Below, piece after piece: positions 1 to 12,067 of a stretch of DNA of 64,000 bases. The stretch is taken from positions 1,798,001-1,862,000 of the forward strand of contig RQOL01000374.1 of the NCBI GenBank assembly GCA_013076295.1, in the 5' to 3' direction. Made by a program: the position numbers and the translations under genes. Numbering within the stretch: the first letter of the stretch is position 1; every line of letters starts with the position of its first letter. Source of the DNA: Sanderia malayensis. Its lineage: Eukaryota > Cnidaria > Scyphozoa > Semaeostomeae > Pelagiidae. Below the pieces are notes generated by a model. That model searched no databases. It saw only the letters and a program-made list of their open reading frames with translations, and was not told where the DNA came from.

Positions 1-82
1 TATTTGTATCTTTATAAAAGCTCCTCCTAAATACGGCTCTTGAAAGAAAGTAAATATTTAAAAGGGAACCGTATCTTTACAG

Positions 83-1857
83 GTCTGCCTTGGGGTTCTA
101 TCTAAAGACGAAAATGTCACGAAAGACATAACAGAAACTATGCAATTCTTGCATCAGTTTGTGCCAAAAAAAGATGGTAAAATTCAAAATGTCTTATCAT
201 TCGGCGATGAACTCACGTGCGAGAGGGAGCACAATGCACAAGAAGACCAACGGGATGCATCGTCAACTCTAAAACGACTGGAGGGTTTAATCCCATGCAT
301 TGCTGATTTTCACACCTTTGGAAATTTCTTGATGGTAAGATTCGTTTCCTATTTTCACTACAAACGAATTGGTTTTGATTGAAATGCCCAAGCTATAAAG
401 ATGTTTCCATTTTAGCCACCTGGTTGTAAGGTATATTTTTTGAGGTGACAGAAAAGGAAATCAAGCCCGTTTTTATGATAACCGGCTAACTTTTTTATGT
501 TAACAATCAATTCTCATCAAATGATATCAGGATTGCGAGTTACTGATATTTTATTCGCTGGAAATAATTATCACTCATTTCAGGTGATCTGGGACATTCT
601 TTATGATACAGAATCTTCTGCTGATATTGGCACTCTCCATGCTGCACGGAACTTTTTAAATGCCAGAAATGTCCCTTTAAATCCGATGGATGATGTTGAC
701 GCAACGTTCGATTTTCTTGAGCAGTATACCGGTGCTATGATATTGGCTGCATTTGAAGAAGTTAAAGGTCATGGCAGTAATGCTTGTGGACTTAAAGAAG
801 AGCGAGAGGAAGTCGTAAATTCAATCATAGACACGATAGTCGACACATTTGTATTGCCCAGCATTGCTGTCGACTGGAAACCTGAAGAAACTCAATGGAA
901 ATGTGAGAAATGTAACAAAACATACAAGAAGATAGCTGGCTTGCGAAAGCATACAAAAGAAAAGCACGGGGAAGGGCAAGAAATTGTTAAAGGATATGAG
1001 TGTAAGTATTGTACAAAGTTCTATGTTAGGATTGTCAATTTCAGAAGACACATTTTGAAGCATCATGATGAAGCTGGAGTTGCCATAGACGAGCAGTTAC
1101 TCATTGAAGAGATCAGAGACAGTGCAGTTATTCCCGACACTTTACCAAAACTGAACGGTGATCACGAGAAAGAAGAAACCAACGAAGGTGATTACGTTCA
1201 TATGTTCTAACGATCCGCACTGCTTTTGGGACTGTTTGCTTGTAATTCTACGGATGCAAGAAAGCATGGCGACGGCAAAAGAATCTTGAGGCTTTACAAA
1301 TTTTTTTTCTCATGTTCAAAATGGTTGGTAAAACAAAGTATGCCTTTTATTTGTTCCAGTTTTTGTGCCAAGTATTCTATCTTCTCCCGGACGAGCTTGC
1401 CTTTGACATTGTTTTCAATAGATTTACCAACAATAGAGGACTCTCAGATTCAAATGTTGAAATTGATCGAGAAGTAGTACACTGGAATAAATTGTTCAAA
1501 ATGGACTGTAAGGAGTTCAACGGAAAAATAACAACCAAAAGTATCGAAAGAGCCAGTTGTTCGTATCAATCTGTTGAAGGTATTTTGAAGGCTTTTGACA
1601 AAAGCCTTCAAAGTACTTCGGTACATAGTCCCTCTGGGAAGCATGTAAGGAAAAATGCTGATGACGATGTAATTGCACTTGCTGATCAATTCAAGAGGCA
1701 GAACCTTTCCCAAGTTAAGCCTGGTAGAAAGCACGGGTCATACCCTGATTTCCCCGATAATTTGTTTAGTCGTCTTGATGCACCCTTATTAAAACAGTGG
1801 ATGGGGCAAAAAATAAAGCATTTTAGAGGACTAAATGTTTATTCACAGTTCGAATAA
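83..1857 (+). pseudogene. DUF6589-like gene with C2H2 zinc fingers, decayed, 5' end outside window
   Basis: Two exons are visible. Exon 1 (83-334) follows a TTTACAG acceptor and ends in ATG|GTAAGA. Exon 2 starts at 584 after CATTTCAG; both junctions are phase 0. Exon 1 encodes a GDELTCER stretch and a later ADFH stretch, which I recall as typical of DUF6589 proteins. Exon 2 has two C2H2-like fingers at about 898-1065 (CEKC...H..H and CKYC...H..H). The remainder of the domain is spread over other frames: DARKHGDGKR near 1254 and NVEIDREVVHWNKLF near 1460. Breaks are a TAA at 1208-1210 and frame changes near 1210 and 1310. An AATAAA overlaps the final stop at 1853-1858. DUF6589 proteins are large multicopy families in cnidarians and fungi and are probably transposon-linked; their biochemical role is not known to me. 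The gene converges on the RecQ-like gene. Confidence 0.7.
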
Positions 1858-2072
1858 AGAAAAAGATCGCGAATATGCACGTATAGATTTCTTTTATGTA
1901 GTTACCCGAAAACAGTTTAGACTTTTAAAAAATCATCAGAATTTGTTACGAATTTATTGTTTAGTTATAGTTATATTGGTACATAATAGCAATACATCCA
2001 CATTAAATAGTAGAAGCAATAGCAATAAATTTCCAGATTCAACAAAAAATTCTCAAACTCACTAATCTGAAA

Positions 2073-4593
2073 CTAATCACTGTCTGAATCATTATCTATA
2101 TTGTCAGATATAATTCTATAATTGGCTCGGTATTTTAATAATCTGGCATTATCAACTTCAATATCTGAATCACTAGAGGAATTTCCTGATTGTTCAGATG
2201 AATTGGTATCTGATACTTCTGATATCTTGACAGCTTCAGTAAGATTGGTAACACCAAACCGACATCTAGCATTCTCTATCAAAGAATAGATTTTTGCTGC
2301 AAGTGATAGATCAAACAAGCCAGAATGAAGCCATACTTGGTGTGCAGATGAAACAATGTTAGCTTTTGCCAATATTTCTTCAATTGCGCACAAAGGGAAA
2401 CCTGATGATATATCATTGCCAATAATGGAATTTGAGCTCTCCGATAAAAGTGAATGTCTCAACATAAATAAATTTTGCTTAAGGAAATCTTCTCCTTCAT
2501 CTGAAATAAGAACTTTCTGCAAGGTGGACTGTGGTGATTCTGCTAACGCATTTTTACTAATTGCTACCTCGAAGAAAGATTTGTATGGCTCAGAAGCTGG
2601 GCCATCGCAAGCAGCACAGTTGCATGACGATGAGCAAATATCACAGCATGAATGCTTTGCAATATCAACAGGCAGCTTCGACTTCGGAAATAATTTCAAT
2701 ACAGCTTGCCTTCTACAAATTTCAGAATTTTTGGCATATACTTTCATCTCTTGGCTAACTTTTCCTGATGTACACCTTGGGTACAAAACCAATATGGCAT
2801 GTTGAAGAACCCGATCTTCAATACTCGTTCGTTTAGCTTTACCGTGAAACACTCATGGAAGACACTTTTATTTTCTCCATTTTATTTCACACATTTTCTA
2901 CAGAATTTCACAACGACTACTCTCTTGCAACACGGAAAACTGTTTTTCATCACCAAGTGAGGACAAGAATTACATTATTTATTTAAATCACAAAAATACC
3001 AATCACAATACCAATAATAAATTAACATAATCAATCCTGCCACGAGATGACGTCATGCTCCGGCGTGCATGCGCGGGCGCACTAAGTGAACTTTGCACAT
3101 GGCATGACTTTGTGTATTATCCCTACCAGCTCTTCCACTTTCCTGCAAGTAATCATCAATATCGCCTGGGGGTCCAAAGTGAATAATGTGGTACACATCT
3201 TTGCAGTCAACCCCCATGCCAAATGCTGTTGTTGCAAAGACAACTCTAACACTACTATCAATTTTTCCCATTGAGTTGATGACATGGCCTTTTATCTCCT
3301 CGTCTGTTCCAGCATGGAACATGGCATAAGGCCTAGACTTATAATTGGGATATAGATGGTGAAATTCTTGGTCGAACAAACGGAATAGTGCACGGCAATG
3401 ATTATGGCTACGGCAGAAAACTATTATCCTCCTAGAATTATAACCATGCTGTCGAACATCATCAATGATAGATGAAAAGATAACAGCTGGATCATCCGTT
3501 CTGAAAGACAGCACTACATAACGGATATTAGGACGATCTGGCTCCATAACAAGTCGTAAGATTGAGCGCATCTGTAAATTGACAATTATGGACTTTTCTA
3601 CACTTGGGAGAGCAGTGGCTGTAAGTGACACGAAAGGGAGATTCCTTCCAAAGCTCACAAGAGATCTAAGCTCTGCTAGCTTACAATAATCTTGACGAAA
3701 TGCTTTTGTCTTTGTACTATTTGTACCCCTGCAAATTAAATTTGCTTGCTTATACAAAGTTAATAACTCTTAATAACAACTCAACTTACATATCAATGAT
3801 ATTATCATCACACAGCAAGATTACTTTTAAAAAGAAAAATGGAGAAAAAATCATTTATAATTGTCTCCATAAAAGATTTTTTGTCTCTCGTCTTTTGACT
3901 CTTTTCATTTTTGTTTTGACAACTTTGGCTTTGCTGTCATATTTGGGGGTCTTCGGAAAACTGCTATTATTTTTTGAGAGAGAGAGAGAAGTGTAGTTCT
4001 TGCCATTTAACAATGCAATTACTCTCATCAACAGCAACAGCCACAAATTTTCCTCTGAGATCAGGAGATCTAAGAAGTGCTCTGTGTGTATCAAGAGCTG
4101 CTTCAGGCGATGACAAAAGGATTGATGCCTGCTCTACATCATGCAGATTTTTCCCCTTCTTCTGAATCTGATATCCTCCTTCACCTTCTGACGAATGCAT
4201 CAGCCTGGATACGCAAATCCCATTTCTTTCCAACGAGTGGATTTGATCTTTCATCAACGAAATAAGAGGTTGAATGACTAAAACTACGGATCTGGTTCTC
4301 TTGCAATTTATAATATCCTCTACACGCTTCTCTTGCTCTTTCTTTCCCAAGCTCTGATCACATAGGACGTCCAGGATGTCAAACGCAAATGGGATCAGCT
4401 GATAAACAACTGATTTACCTGAGCCAATGGGTTGTGCTACCAGCACATCCCTACCTTGCAACAATCCTAACATGGCATTCACTTGATACACTCACAGTGA
4501 CTCAATTTTCAAAACTCTCTTGGAAGCTTCGATTGCTCTCCGTTGACGAGATTCAAGCGATTCCACTGCAATTTCAACTCTACTTTCCGCCAT
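2073..4593 (-). pseudogene. RecQ-like ATP-dependent DNA helicase, three exons, probably decayed
   Basis: RecQ enzymes unwind DNA 3' to 5' in the nucleus. ATG at 4593 sits in AAAATGGCGG, with a minus-strand CCAAT box at 4706-4710. The first 33 codons end at an in-frame TGA (4494-4492), after which the same frame continues into the ATPase domain. Walker A is QPIGSGKS instead of the usual PTGSGKS, and the Walker B/DEAH position reads VDESNCIVKW. Exon 1 appears to end at 4004 and exon 2 to begin at 3728, bounded by GC...AG, which restores a Trp codon in phase 2. Exon 2 carries the second helicase domain (SLTATA, VIFATTAFGMGVD, QESGRAGRD). Exon 3 (about 2852-2073) carries the RecQ zinc-binding region (CRRQ...CCDIC...C) and a Ser/Asp-rich acidic tail. 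The family is certain; activity is doubtful given the TGA and the altered DEAH box. Confidence 0.75.
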
Positions 4594-4705
4594 TTTGTTC
4601 GCTGCTCAAACTGGAAAAAGTGAACAACACAACACCCCGCCATATTCCAGCCTCACTTTCAATGAGGCTTTCCAATTGTCTTCTTTTGTTGTTGAGAGTT
4701 CAATG

Positions 4706-4710
4706 ATTGG
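4706..4710 (-). promoter_or_regulatory. CCAAT box upstream of RecQ-like gene
   Basis: The minus strand reads GCCAATCATT about 115 bases before the ATG at 4593. The position is usual for a CCAAT promoter element, but a five-base match alone is weak evidence. Confidence 0.3.
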
Positions 4711-4737
4711 CTGGGCTCAGTATCAAAAGTGGCGACG

Positions 4738-4757
4738 GCGTCCCAAAATCGGGACGC
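4738..4757. repeat. Perfect 7-bp stem hairpin
   Basis: GCGTCCC and GGGACGC form a perfect inverted repeat around a six-base AAAATC loop. It lies between the RecQ-like gene and the first Polinton gene, so it could mark an element boundary, but nothing else supports that. Confidence 0.4.
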
Positions 4758-4785
4758 TGCATATTAAAAATTTCATTAATTATTC

Positions 4786-5091
4786 ATGAGCAGCCAAGAT
4801 GTACAAGTCTATTTCGCTGGCCCCCCTCCTTACTTTTACGGAGTTTTTACGAAATAGACTTGGAGCAAGTCTACTGATGAGGTTGTGAATGTTATGAACA
4901 AGGATGCTTTGAATGATGTGAAGAAACAAGCTACGGAGGAGCTAGTTAATACCATGAACGGAGTATTCGTGCCAAAAAAAGCTAAAAAAAGGGAGAAGGT
5001 CTCGCATAAGAGAAGACGCTCACAGAGTAAGAATAACAAGAAGAAGATTTTACTCAAGAAACTGTTGAAGAATAGTCTCGCAAGAAAATGA
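4786..5091 (+). pseudogene. Small basic Polinton virion protein (protein X/core-like) with early stop
   Basis: ATG at 4786 opens 23 codons rich in Tyr, Pro and Gly (YFAGPPPYFYG), ended by an in-frame TAG at 4855-4857. The same frame then runs open to TGA at 5089-5091, about 101 codons in all. The C-terminal third is very rich in Lys and Arg, as in small DNA-binding core proteins of adenoviruses and adintoviruses. Its stop overlaps the start of the major capsid gene by ATGA. The role is inferred from position and charge. Confidence 0.5.
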
Positions 5092-6396
5092 GCATCAAGT
5101 CAAGCTATGTAGATTGTCCAAGTGAAAACTTGGACTTATTCTGTCAAGCGATCATTCAAAATGATATTCTCTACTTTACAGATGTTGAATAATTTCAACA
5201 GACAGCTGCTCTAAATGCTTGTAATCAGACCGTCGTTTTTCGACATTGTAGCCCAGTCGGATCATATGATTGATTTCAATCATTCATGCTTCATTTCAAC
5301 TCTATCAATTAAAAAAGCAGATGGAACAGACATTGGAAAAGCAACGGGGGATTTCGTTGGGGTTATCAATAGTATTGGTCAATCATTGGGGAAACAAATT
5401 GAGTTGATGTTGAATGACACTCCTGTGATGGAGTCAAATGGTATGCATGCTTATCAATCATACCTGGAAACAATTCTCACATATGATGAAACGAGAGCTA
5501 AGAATTACTTGAAGATGACAAATTGGGTGAGTGATGCTTCAGGGAAAGAAAGTGCTGCATATCCCACTGCTGCTTCTACCAAAAACCCAGGATTAAATGA
5601 GAGATCAGTGCCATTTGATAACAGTGCAACTGTTAAAGTGATGACAAAGCCACACGTGAATGTCTGTAACCAACTCAAATACCTACTACCTGGAGGTTGC
5701 CTTCAATGGAGATTGAGTCCAAACAGTAATGCTTTTCGTTTAATGAGTAAAAATGGTGTTGCGGTGAACCTACATATAAAAGAAGTTAAACTGGTACTGC
5801 GATATATACACATCAAGGATGCCATATTACAGGGTATTGAAAGGACTCTGATGAGATCTCCATCCATGTATCCAGTCTGTCAACCACGCATGGTGACTTA
5901 TCTAATCCCTAGTAGTACAACTAGCTGGGTACGGGATAATGTTTTCAATGGGAAACTTCCGAATATGTTGTTCTTTGGAATCGTTGAAAATTCTGCATAC
6001 AATGGAATGCCTGAACAAAATCAATTCAACTTCGAACATAATAACATTTCTGCTGTACAAGTAACTGTTGATAATCAAGAGATTACATCTCCTCTCAGGT
6101 TAAACTTTATGATGATGATTATTTGGATGCTTACAATCGTTTGGTGTCTACACTTGACAATTCCCCAAGCTTGATTAATTTCACCACGTTCAAGATCCAC
6201 AATCTATGGCTTTGATTTGACTCGAAAGGGAAATTGTGAGAATGAGGAATATCTATGGAAATGAGAGGGCAATCTTAGGATAAGCATGAACTTTGCAGAT
6301 GCTGTGGACTCTCTATTGAATATGATCATCTTGGGAGAGTTTGATAGAGTGATTAAAATTGATGCTCACAAAAACGTCATCCGTGATTGGAAATAG
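5088..6396 (+). pseudogene. Polinton/adintovirus-type major capsid protein (double jelly-roll hexon), decayed
   Basis: Homology to Polinton major capsids spans the interval in more than one frame. The best frame is 5215-6174, with GMHAYQSYLETILTYDE (the usual NxLYPYRAYLETLL-like site) and later PNMLFFGIVENSAYNGMPEQ (the usual P..i..g.vdn.afng segment). The C-terminal end lies in a different frame near 6285-6390 (NFADAVDSLLNMIILGEFD), matching the family's final strand. Breaks include a TAA in the N-terminal frame near 5190, a frame change near 5240 and another near 6110-6220. The protein would form the capsid shell of a Polinton-derived virus. It is flanked by the basic protein and protease in the expected order. 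Confidence 0.75.
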
Positions 6397-7360
6397 ATGA
6401 TGGTGCAATTAATAACTTGTTAGCAAAGAAGGAAAAACTTCCATATTTCCATGGTGCCTTTGGAAAGGTTGAAATTAAGAACGTCAATATACATTCACTT
6501 TGTATTGCACACAAATGAACCGACACAGTTTGTAACTATGCAGATGTTAATGTTCAAACTAAAAATACAAATTAGTTCAGATACTCAAATAATACCAAAA
6601 ATTAGTTATAATTAAATTGTACTTGAAAAACGAATTGAATGAAATTTTAAACGTAGAGAAAACCTAGCCTAAAGGAACACACCGAAAACAAAATGGCTGA
6701 CAAAACAAAACAAGCAAAAAATGAAAAACAAGACTCACCAGGTAGCCAGTAAAAACAAGTGTGCAATTGTGACTCATTGCGCGTCAAAAGACTGAGTAAA
6801 GTGTAGTAGAAAAGTGTTCCTTATATACACTGAGTGACTAATTCCCTAGGTGAAAAACTACTTATCAAAAATGAGCGTGACTATGATATTACGAAGAACA
6901 AAAGAATAATGAAGAAAAAAGTGTGAATGCATGAAACTAAAGATACAAAAGGCATAACAAATCAAGACAAAAACAAAAGGCTTAAGGTATTCACAAAAAA
7001 GACACAGACGCACAAAAATGAAAGGAATTTTATTAAATGAACTAAAATATATGCATGTATTACACACTTCCCTTTTCATTGATTTTCAATGAGGATAATT
7101 TCACTGGTAAGGGTACACATTGGGTAGCAATCTATATTGATGAAGATAGAAATCTGGAGTTCTACGATTCCTTTGGTAGAAAGCCTGCCTTAGAGAGTTC
7201 AAAGGATTCATTCAACACTACGCCTTGGTTTATAATGGTACACAGATTCAATCGTATGAGAGTGACACATTTCGGCAACATTGTATATTTTTCCTCATTA
7301 ATGGAACAAAAAAGCAACTTACAATGAACGCCTTAATAAGTAGATATTTTAATCCCTCCT
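6397..7360 (+). pseudogene. Polinton adenain-like cysteine protease, interrupted and frameshifted
   Basis: The N-terminal part (6397-6529, with NNLLAKKEKLPYFHGAFGK in an offset frame) stops where about 560 bases of unrelated sequence intervene. Coding resumes near 7095 with GKGTHWVAIYID, holding the catalytic His, and FYDSFGRKP, a usual protease segment. The catalytic Cys region (RQHCIFFLING) near 7270-7310 is in another frame, so a frameshift lies between the His and Cys sites. The family (C5/adenain) processes capsid precursors. Its place after the capsid gene supports the call. Confidence 0.7.
6530..7090. other. Unidentified insertion (or unusual intron) in the Polinton protease
   Basis: This AT-rich segment separates the two halves of the protease and resembles nothing I recognise. 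A GTAACT near the left edge and a CAATGAG near the right edge could serve as weak splice sites, so an intron cannot be excluded. No clear TIRs or target duplication were seen. Confidence 0.4.
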
Positions 7361-8342
7361 TATATAATATGTAAGCTGTGACAGAAATGTGCCTCAAAGA
7401 CCCCCCAGGGATGAAGTTTCTGGACACGATTCCGACAATCTGCCTGATCTGTGCTTTTCAAAAACCTCCTGCAATTCTTCGCACAACCCTCTATATGTGC
7501 AATATCTCTTTTGTTTTTTGAAACTCGTTTTCGTTTTCCAGATATTTTCACTTTTCTCATTCGAAAATTCTTCCGCCCCTTGTTTTCGTCTCGTCTGTGC
7601 CTTGTGTCCTTTGTTTTTGTTTGATGTTTGCTTTGTGTACTCTGTCAGATACTGCAGTGCCTCGGCATTTGTTTTGCGTGCGAGGGGAGATGTCTCGAGC
7701 TTGATGCGCACTAAAGCATTGAGTCCAACACAACATGTTATGCCATGCGACCCCGTGACAATTATTACGTCTGAATGATGTCATGCTTCTGGAAAGATTG
7801 ATCGTGTGTTGTTTACCGGTTTCGAAACAATGAATCCCTGTTGCGTTTGACACTAATCCGATCGCGTCTTTTGTTACTGTGGCCTTTGATCGAAGAGGAA
7901 GTTGTTTCCGTCCTTTCTTCCAAATGTGCCTTGCTTTGCAATTCTATAATCTATTATTGTGCTAGAACGAACAAGTGGAGAACAAGTATTTTTTATTTCT
8001 CTGAATTGACACGCGAAACTTGTTATTGCGAGATTCTTGACTTTATTGCTCTCGGTTGCGAGTTTCCTTTGAACAATCCTTACTGTTTGGCCGTAAGATC
8101 TGGTAAGTGTTTTTTAACGACTTTCTCCTGATTCTTTATTGACTAAGACTTGTGTTCTTGCTTTTCTTTTCCCTAATTTCCACATCATTTTCCTTACGTA
8201 ATTTTCTACTTTTCGCACTCTACCACTGGGTTTTGTATAAAAGCATTTATATTGTTCCTTTTATCTACTATATTTAACATATTTAATGTATATAATCTTA
8301 TCCTTTTTTATATATATCCTTTCGGTTTTATCACGGCAAAAA
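7361..8342. other. Unassigned stretch, upstream region of Helitron 1
   Basis: No recognisable gene. A 105-codon minus-strand frame (7711-7394) is rich in Lys, Glu and Arg but has no known match. A TATA-like GTATAAAAGC at about 8236 lies roughly 100 bases before the first Helitron codon and could serve that gene. Confidence 0.35.
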
Positions 8343-10066
8343 ATGCCACGAACAAACATCACGGGCCGAAGATGAAGACAAGCCAACAAGGCCTACGGAA
8401 GGGCTCGCCATCAACAACCCCCTGAAACCGGTCAAACACGTCTAACAGAACAACCAGTTGCTGTTGCCCTGCACGAGATGCTCCAATTGGAGTCACAGCA
8501 CCAACAGGCTCAGCAACAAGCAATTCCAATAATGCAACCGCAACAAGGCGCTCAGTTTTTGCCCATACCCTTCCCAGCAGGGGGCAAAGCATTGCAAACC
8601 GGGATGGCACCTCTGCTACAGCAACCAGTCCAACAGTTGCAACAATTCCAGTTTTCACGGCTACAGCACTTACAGCAGATTCATCATTTCCCATTCCAGC
8701 CACAGCTACAGCCTCCACAATTCCTCCCGCAGTCAAATCCTCCAGCAAACAACACTGATCTTCACCACATCACAACGATGAATAACACCTGTCCACTTTG
8801 TGGTGCAAAATATTTCAAGGAGGAGCAAAACACCAGAAACAAGTACACAAAGTGCTGTCGCGAGGGAGCTGTCACACTACCCCAAACACAGCCTCCACAT
8901 GCAGCATTGATGTCTCTCTTCCTTGGTGATACGCAAGAAACACAAAAAGAGTCGAAAGATTTTCTTTCCAAATTTCGCCAATGCAATGCCACCATGGCAA
9001 TGGCATCCTAGACAGCAAACATTCCACAACTTCACGGCAGGGGGCCACCCGTGATAACAAGACACGGCAGTGCATATCACAGAGCAGGCACTTGCACATT
9101 CTGTTTCCACTTCTTTTACTTATTCTCTTCTTACACAACAATATATTGATTTTTCAACATTTCAATATTGCATCAACGGTTATTATCAACTGTCTCGCTT
9201 TTCCCTTCAGCCCACCTTCACCCGTTGCAAGGACAGCAACCGAAATACGCAGAGCTCTACATCATGGATATGGCTGAAGCTCTTGAGCACAGAGCCAACA
9301 ACCCCACCAACAGGGATCTGAACAGACACACGATCAAGAAGCTCCAAGACGAACTTCTTGCAATCAATCTGTATGCTTAAGAGTACAAGAACATAGGAGA
9401 CGTACTGCAACAACAACAGCAATAGAGGGCTGCAGCAAATGAGCCTGTTTCCACATTCAACATGATCATCGTGGCGAGAGCTGACCAGGATGACAGGTAC
9501 CACAGTCCAGCAGCAGCAGAAATAGCAGCAATCTACAACACAAAGGACGGTGTCACATCCAATTGACCAGATCCAATTGACAGAATCATCCACATCCAGA
9601 GACATGACGGCTACCTGATTGACATCAAAGCAACCAATCCAGCAGCCGACCCACTCAAATATTCACTGCTGTTTCCGTTCGGTGAACACGGTTGGGGTAC
9701 AGCAATCACAAGACTGCCAGCAGTCCATACACGAATCCCCGCTGACCAACCCGAACGCTGCCACCCCAGAGTGACAGCTAGCCAATTCTACACATACAGA
9801 ATTCAAGTCCGAGAACATTTCTCACCCTTCAAGACTACTGTTTCAACAGTACTTGGTTGATGAATTCACCTAGGTAGAAGGCAGCGATTTCACTTACATC
9901 AGAACTACAATCCTTGAAACAGGCGCGCATTTACTTGTCACAACCAGTTTTTGCTCACAAACAACTCTATGTTGCAATATCTAGGGCCAAATCATTCTCC
10001 GGACTCAAGGTATTCACACCCAGCAATAACAAAACAAAAAACATTGTCTACAAGAAAGTCCTCTAA
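8343..10066 (+). pseudogene. Helitron Rep-helicase gene, internally deleted
   Basis: The start at ATG 8343 matches the start of the second Helitron at 60338: both open with MP.., a basic TG(S)RR segment and a Gln/Pro-rich tract. The Helitron N-terminal zinc-binding region is at about 8779-9011 (CPLCGAKYFKEEQNT, then CRQ and NATMAMAS), followed by NMIIVARADQDDR and DPLKYSLLFPFGEHGWG. Near 9910 the similarity jumps from the start of the Rep domain to the last 50 residues of the helicase (LYVAISRAKSFSGLKVF). The HUH endonuclease and nearly all PIF1 helicase motifs are therefore gone. Stops also occur near 8374, 9378 and 9565. This is a dead copy that could only move in trans. Confidence 0.75.
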
Positions 10067-10083
10067 AATTTAGTTATCTATAC

Positions 10084-10495
10084 TTACTAACACCCGAGGG
10101 CTTCAAACAGCACTAACACACAAGACCTCTGGGCTTCAAAAAGCACTCAGGCAAAACACCAAGTTATTCTAAGCAGTATCTCCAACACCAATTGAAAAAA
10201 GTTTTTTTTTAAATAGCCTCAGCCTACCTTAGAAAAGCAATTTCCCAGCCAACAATTTGCTGCAAATTTCGATTTCCCAATCCACCCATTTATAATTATA
10301 ACTTCACCAAGTTTCCTTAAACTCCAGGAAACACCGGCAAGCCTGGCTTAGAATAACCCTACACAAGACCTGTGGACTTCAAACAGTACTCAGGAAACAC
10401 CTGAGAGCTTCAAACAGCAATCAGGCACACTGGGCGCTTCAAACAGCACTCACTCACAAAACCTGTGGGCTTCAAATAGTTCTCCAGGCAAGAGT
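10084..10495 (+). repeat. Imperfect tandem repeats after Helitron 1
   Basis: Degenerate units of about 35-40 bases share GGGCTTCAAACAGCACTCAGG-like cores, with hits near 10095, 10132, 10375, 10405, 10435 and 10465. They may be subterminal repeats of the Helitron 3' end. Confidence 0.5.
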
Positions 10496-11304
10496 TATGC
10501 TTTGCCATGTTCCTTTATATTACCTACAATCCTGGCCAAAAATGCTGGAATGCTGCTAATATTTTCATTCCGTTCTTCAAAATTTTCTCCCCTCCCCCGA
10601 TACAATGTTGTTCTTTGTTCACTGTGCCTATTTTTCAGCGGGTAATCGCTATCCATCAGTATGCTACATGCCTTACAAGCAACAACCAACATTGTTTTTG
10701 GGGGGAGGGGAGGGAGAGTTAACTGACAAGCATTTGTTGTTTGTGCTCTGAGAGGCCGCATATTGTGTTTCAGTTAGCAATATTTTCAACCTTTCCAAGT
10801 CTTTTTGGCAAGGATTGTCTTTTACTACTGAATTGAAAATTTTTGTTTTTACTAGCAGCTAATAGGAGCAAATAACAAGCGTGGATTACATTTGTTGATA
10901 ATAGATGTATTATGAATTATCATATTTTAAAAATGACGTCATTTTTGACCACACCCTGCTTATAAGGGCTATTTCCCTGTGCATGGCGAAACCCAACAAC
11001 GCATGTTTTGCTTGCATTAAATTCTGCAATAATATGATGGAGAACGGAGTTTATAATGTTAGTAATATCATTTTCATGAAATATATTCAACTGTCTAGCA
11101 AGTGGGCTTAAGCAGGAAGTGGCATGTGCGGGAGAATAGACACAAAGTCATGACGACAGTATGTGGCAAGAGATAGTTGATGCCATTCCAGCACTCAATG
11201 CAATGTAAATATCCACACGTTGCTAACTGAGTTGACTTTACTGGCAGGGATAACAATTTCTTTAGTATTGATGCCTCTGTAACACGGCTGGACGCATAGA
11301 TAAA
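10496..11304. other. No gene recognised; upstream of Rep gene
   Basis: AT-rich sequence with a G-run (GGGGGGAGGGGAGGG, 10701-10715) and a CTTATAAGGGC motif near 10969 that could be a TATA element. No coding similarity was found. Confidence 0.3.
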
Positions 11305-12067
11305 ATGGCTGGCAATAATAATGATGAAATTATGAGTAACAATAAAGATTTTGAGACAGAACAGTTAGCTGTCAAAATGAAAAGACAGGCGTACTTAATA
11401 ACTTGGAGCAGAGTGAACACGACCGAGTACGACAAGAAACGATTTGCAGAGGCAGTGACATCTCCATTTGCAGAAGTGACGTCATCTTCAATCAAGCATT
11501 GGTGTTGCTGCTTAGAACGGCATCAAGATGGAAAGCCACATTATCATCTGGCGATTTTATTAGACAGGCCAACATGTTGGAGCCGTGTAAGACAGCATAT
11601 TCAGCAAGCCATGGTATTGCTGTAAACTTCTCTGGCCATGGCGGGTACTACAGTGCCTACAACTATGCAAAGAAGGAAGACAGGCACGTGCTTTACAGTG
11701 ACTCTCACCCTGATATAATTGTGAAGTCGAAGACTTATGCAGCAACTAATGTCAAAGTGTAAAAAAAAAAACAGAAAAAAAAGGAAAACGCATGGAGAAA
11801 CTGGGGGAACATCTTCATTACTGGTCCAGCAAATTGCGGGAAGACCTTTTTGCTCAACCCTCTCGTAAAGGTGCTTGATGCATTTTGTAACCCAGCTGCA
11901 GGAACATTTGCATGGGTTGGGGTGGAGCAAAAAGAAGTGATATTCCTGAATGACTTCCGCTGGGAGAGAAGCATAATATCCTGCTACTGGAAGGACAATT
12001 GGTTCATTTTCCTGCTCCAAAGACGCACTATTCGCAGGATATCTGCTTAATCAAAGATACCCCAGTT
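11305..12067 (+). pseudogene. Rep protein (HUH endonuclease plus SF3 helicase), 5' portion, interrupted by hAT
   Basis: ATG 11305 opens a frame with the rolling-circle motifs of CRESS-DNA/parvovirus-type Reps: YLITWSRV (motif 1), GKPHYHLAILLD (HUH, motif 2) and, in the next frame after a shift near 11610, YYSAYNYAKKED (Tyr motif). After a poly-A stretch at about 11762-11785, SF3 helicase motifs follow: GPANCGKT (Walker A, near 11828) and EVIFLNDFRW (Walker B, near 11935). The region normally linking the two domains looks missing. The frame shifts again near 11985. Coding breaks at 12060-12067, the target duplication of the hAT, and resumes at 16754. The protein would nick and unwind DNA for rolling-circle or hairpin replication. 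Whether it is an old viral gene or a transposon gene is unknown. Confidence 0.75.
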
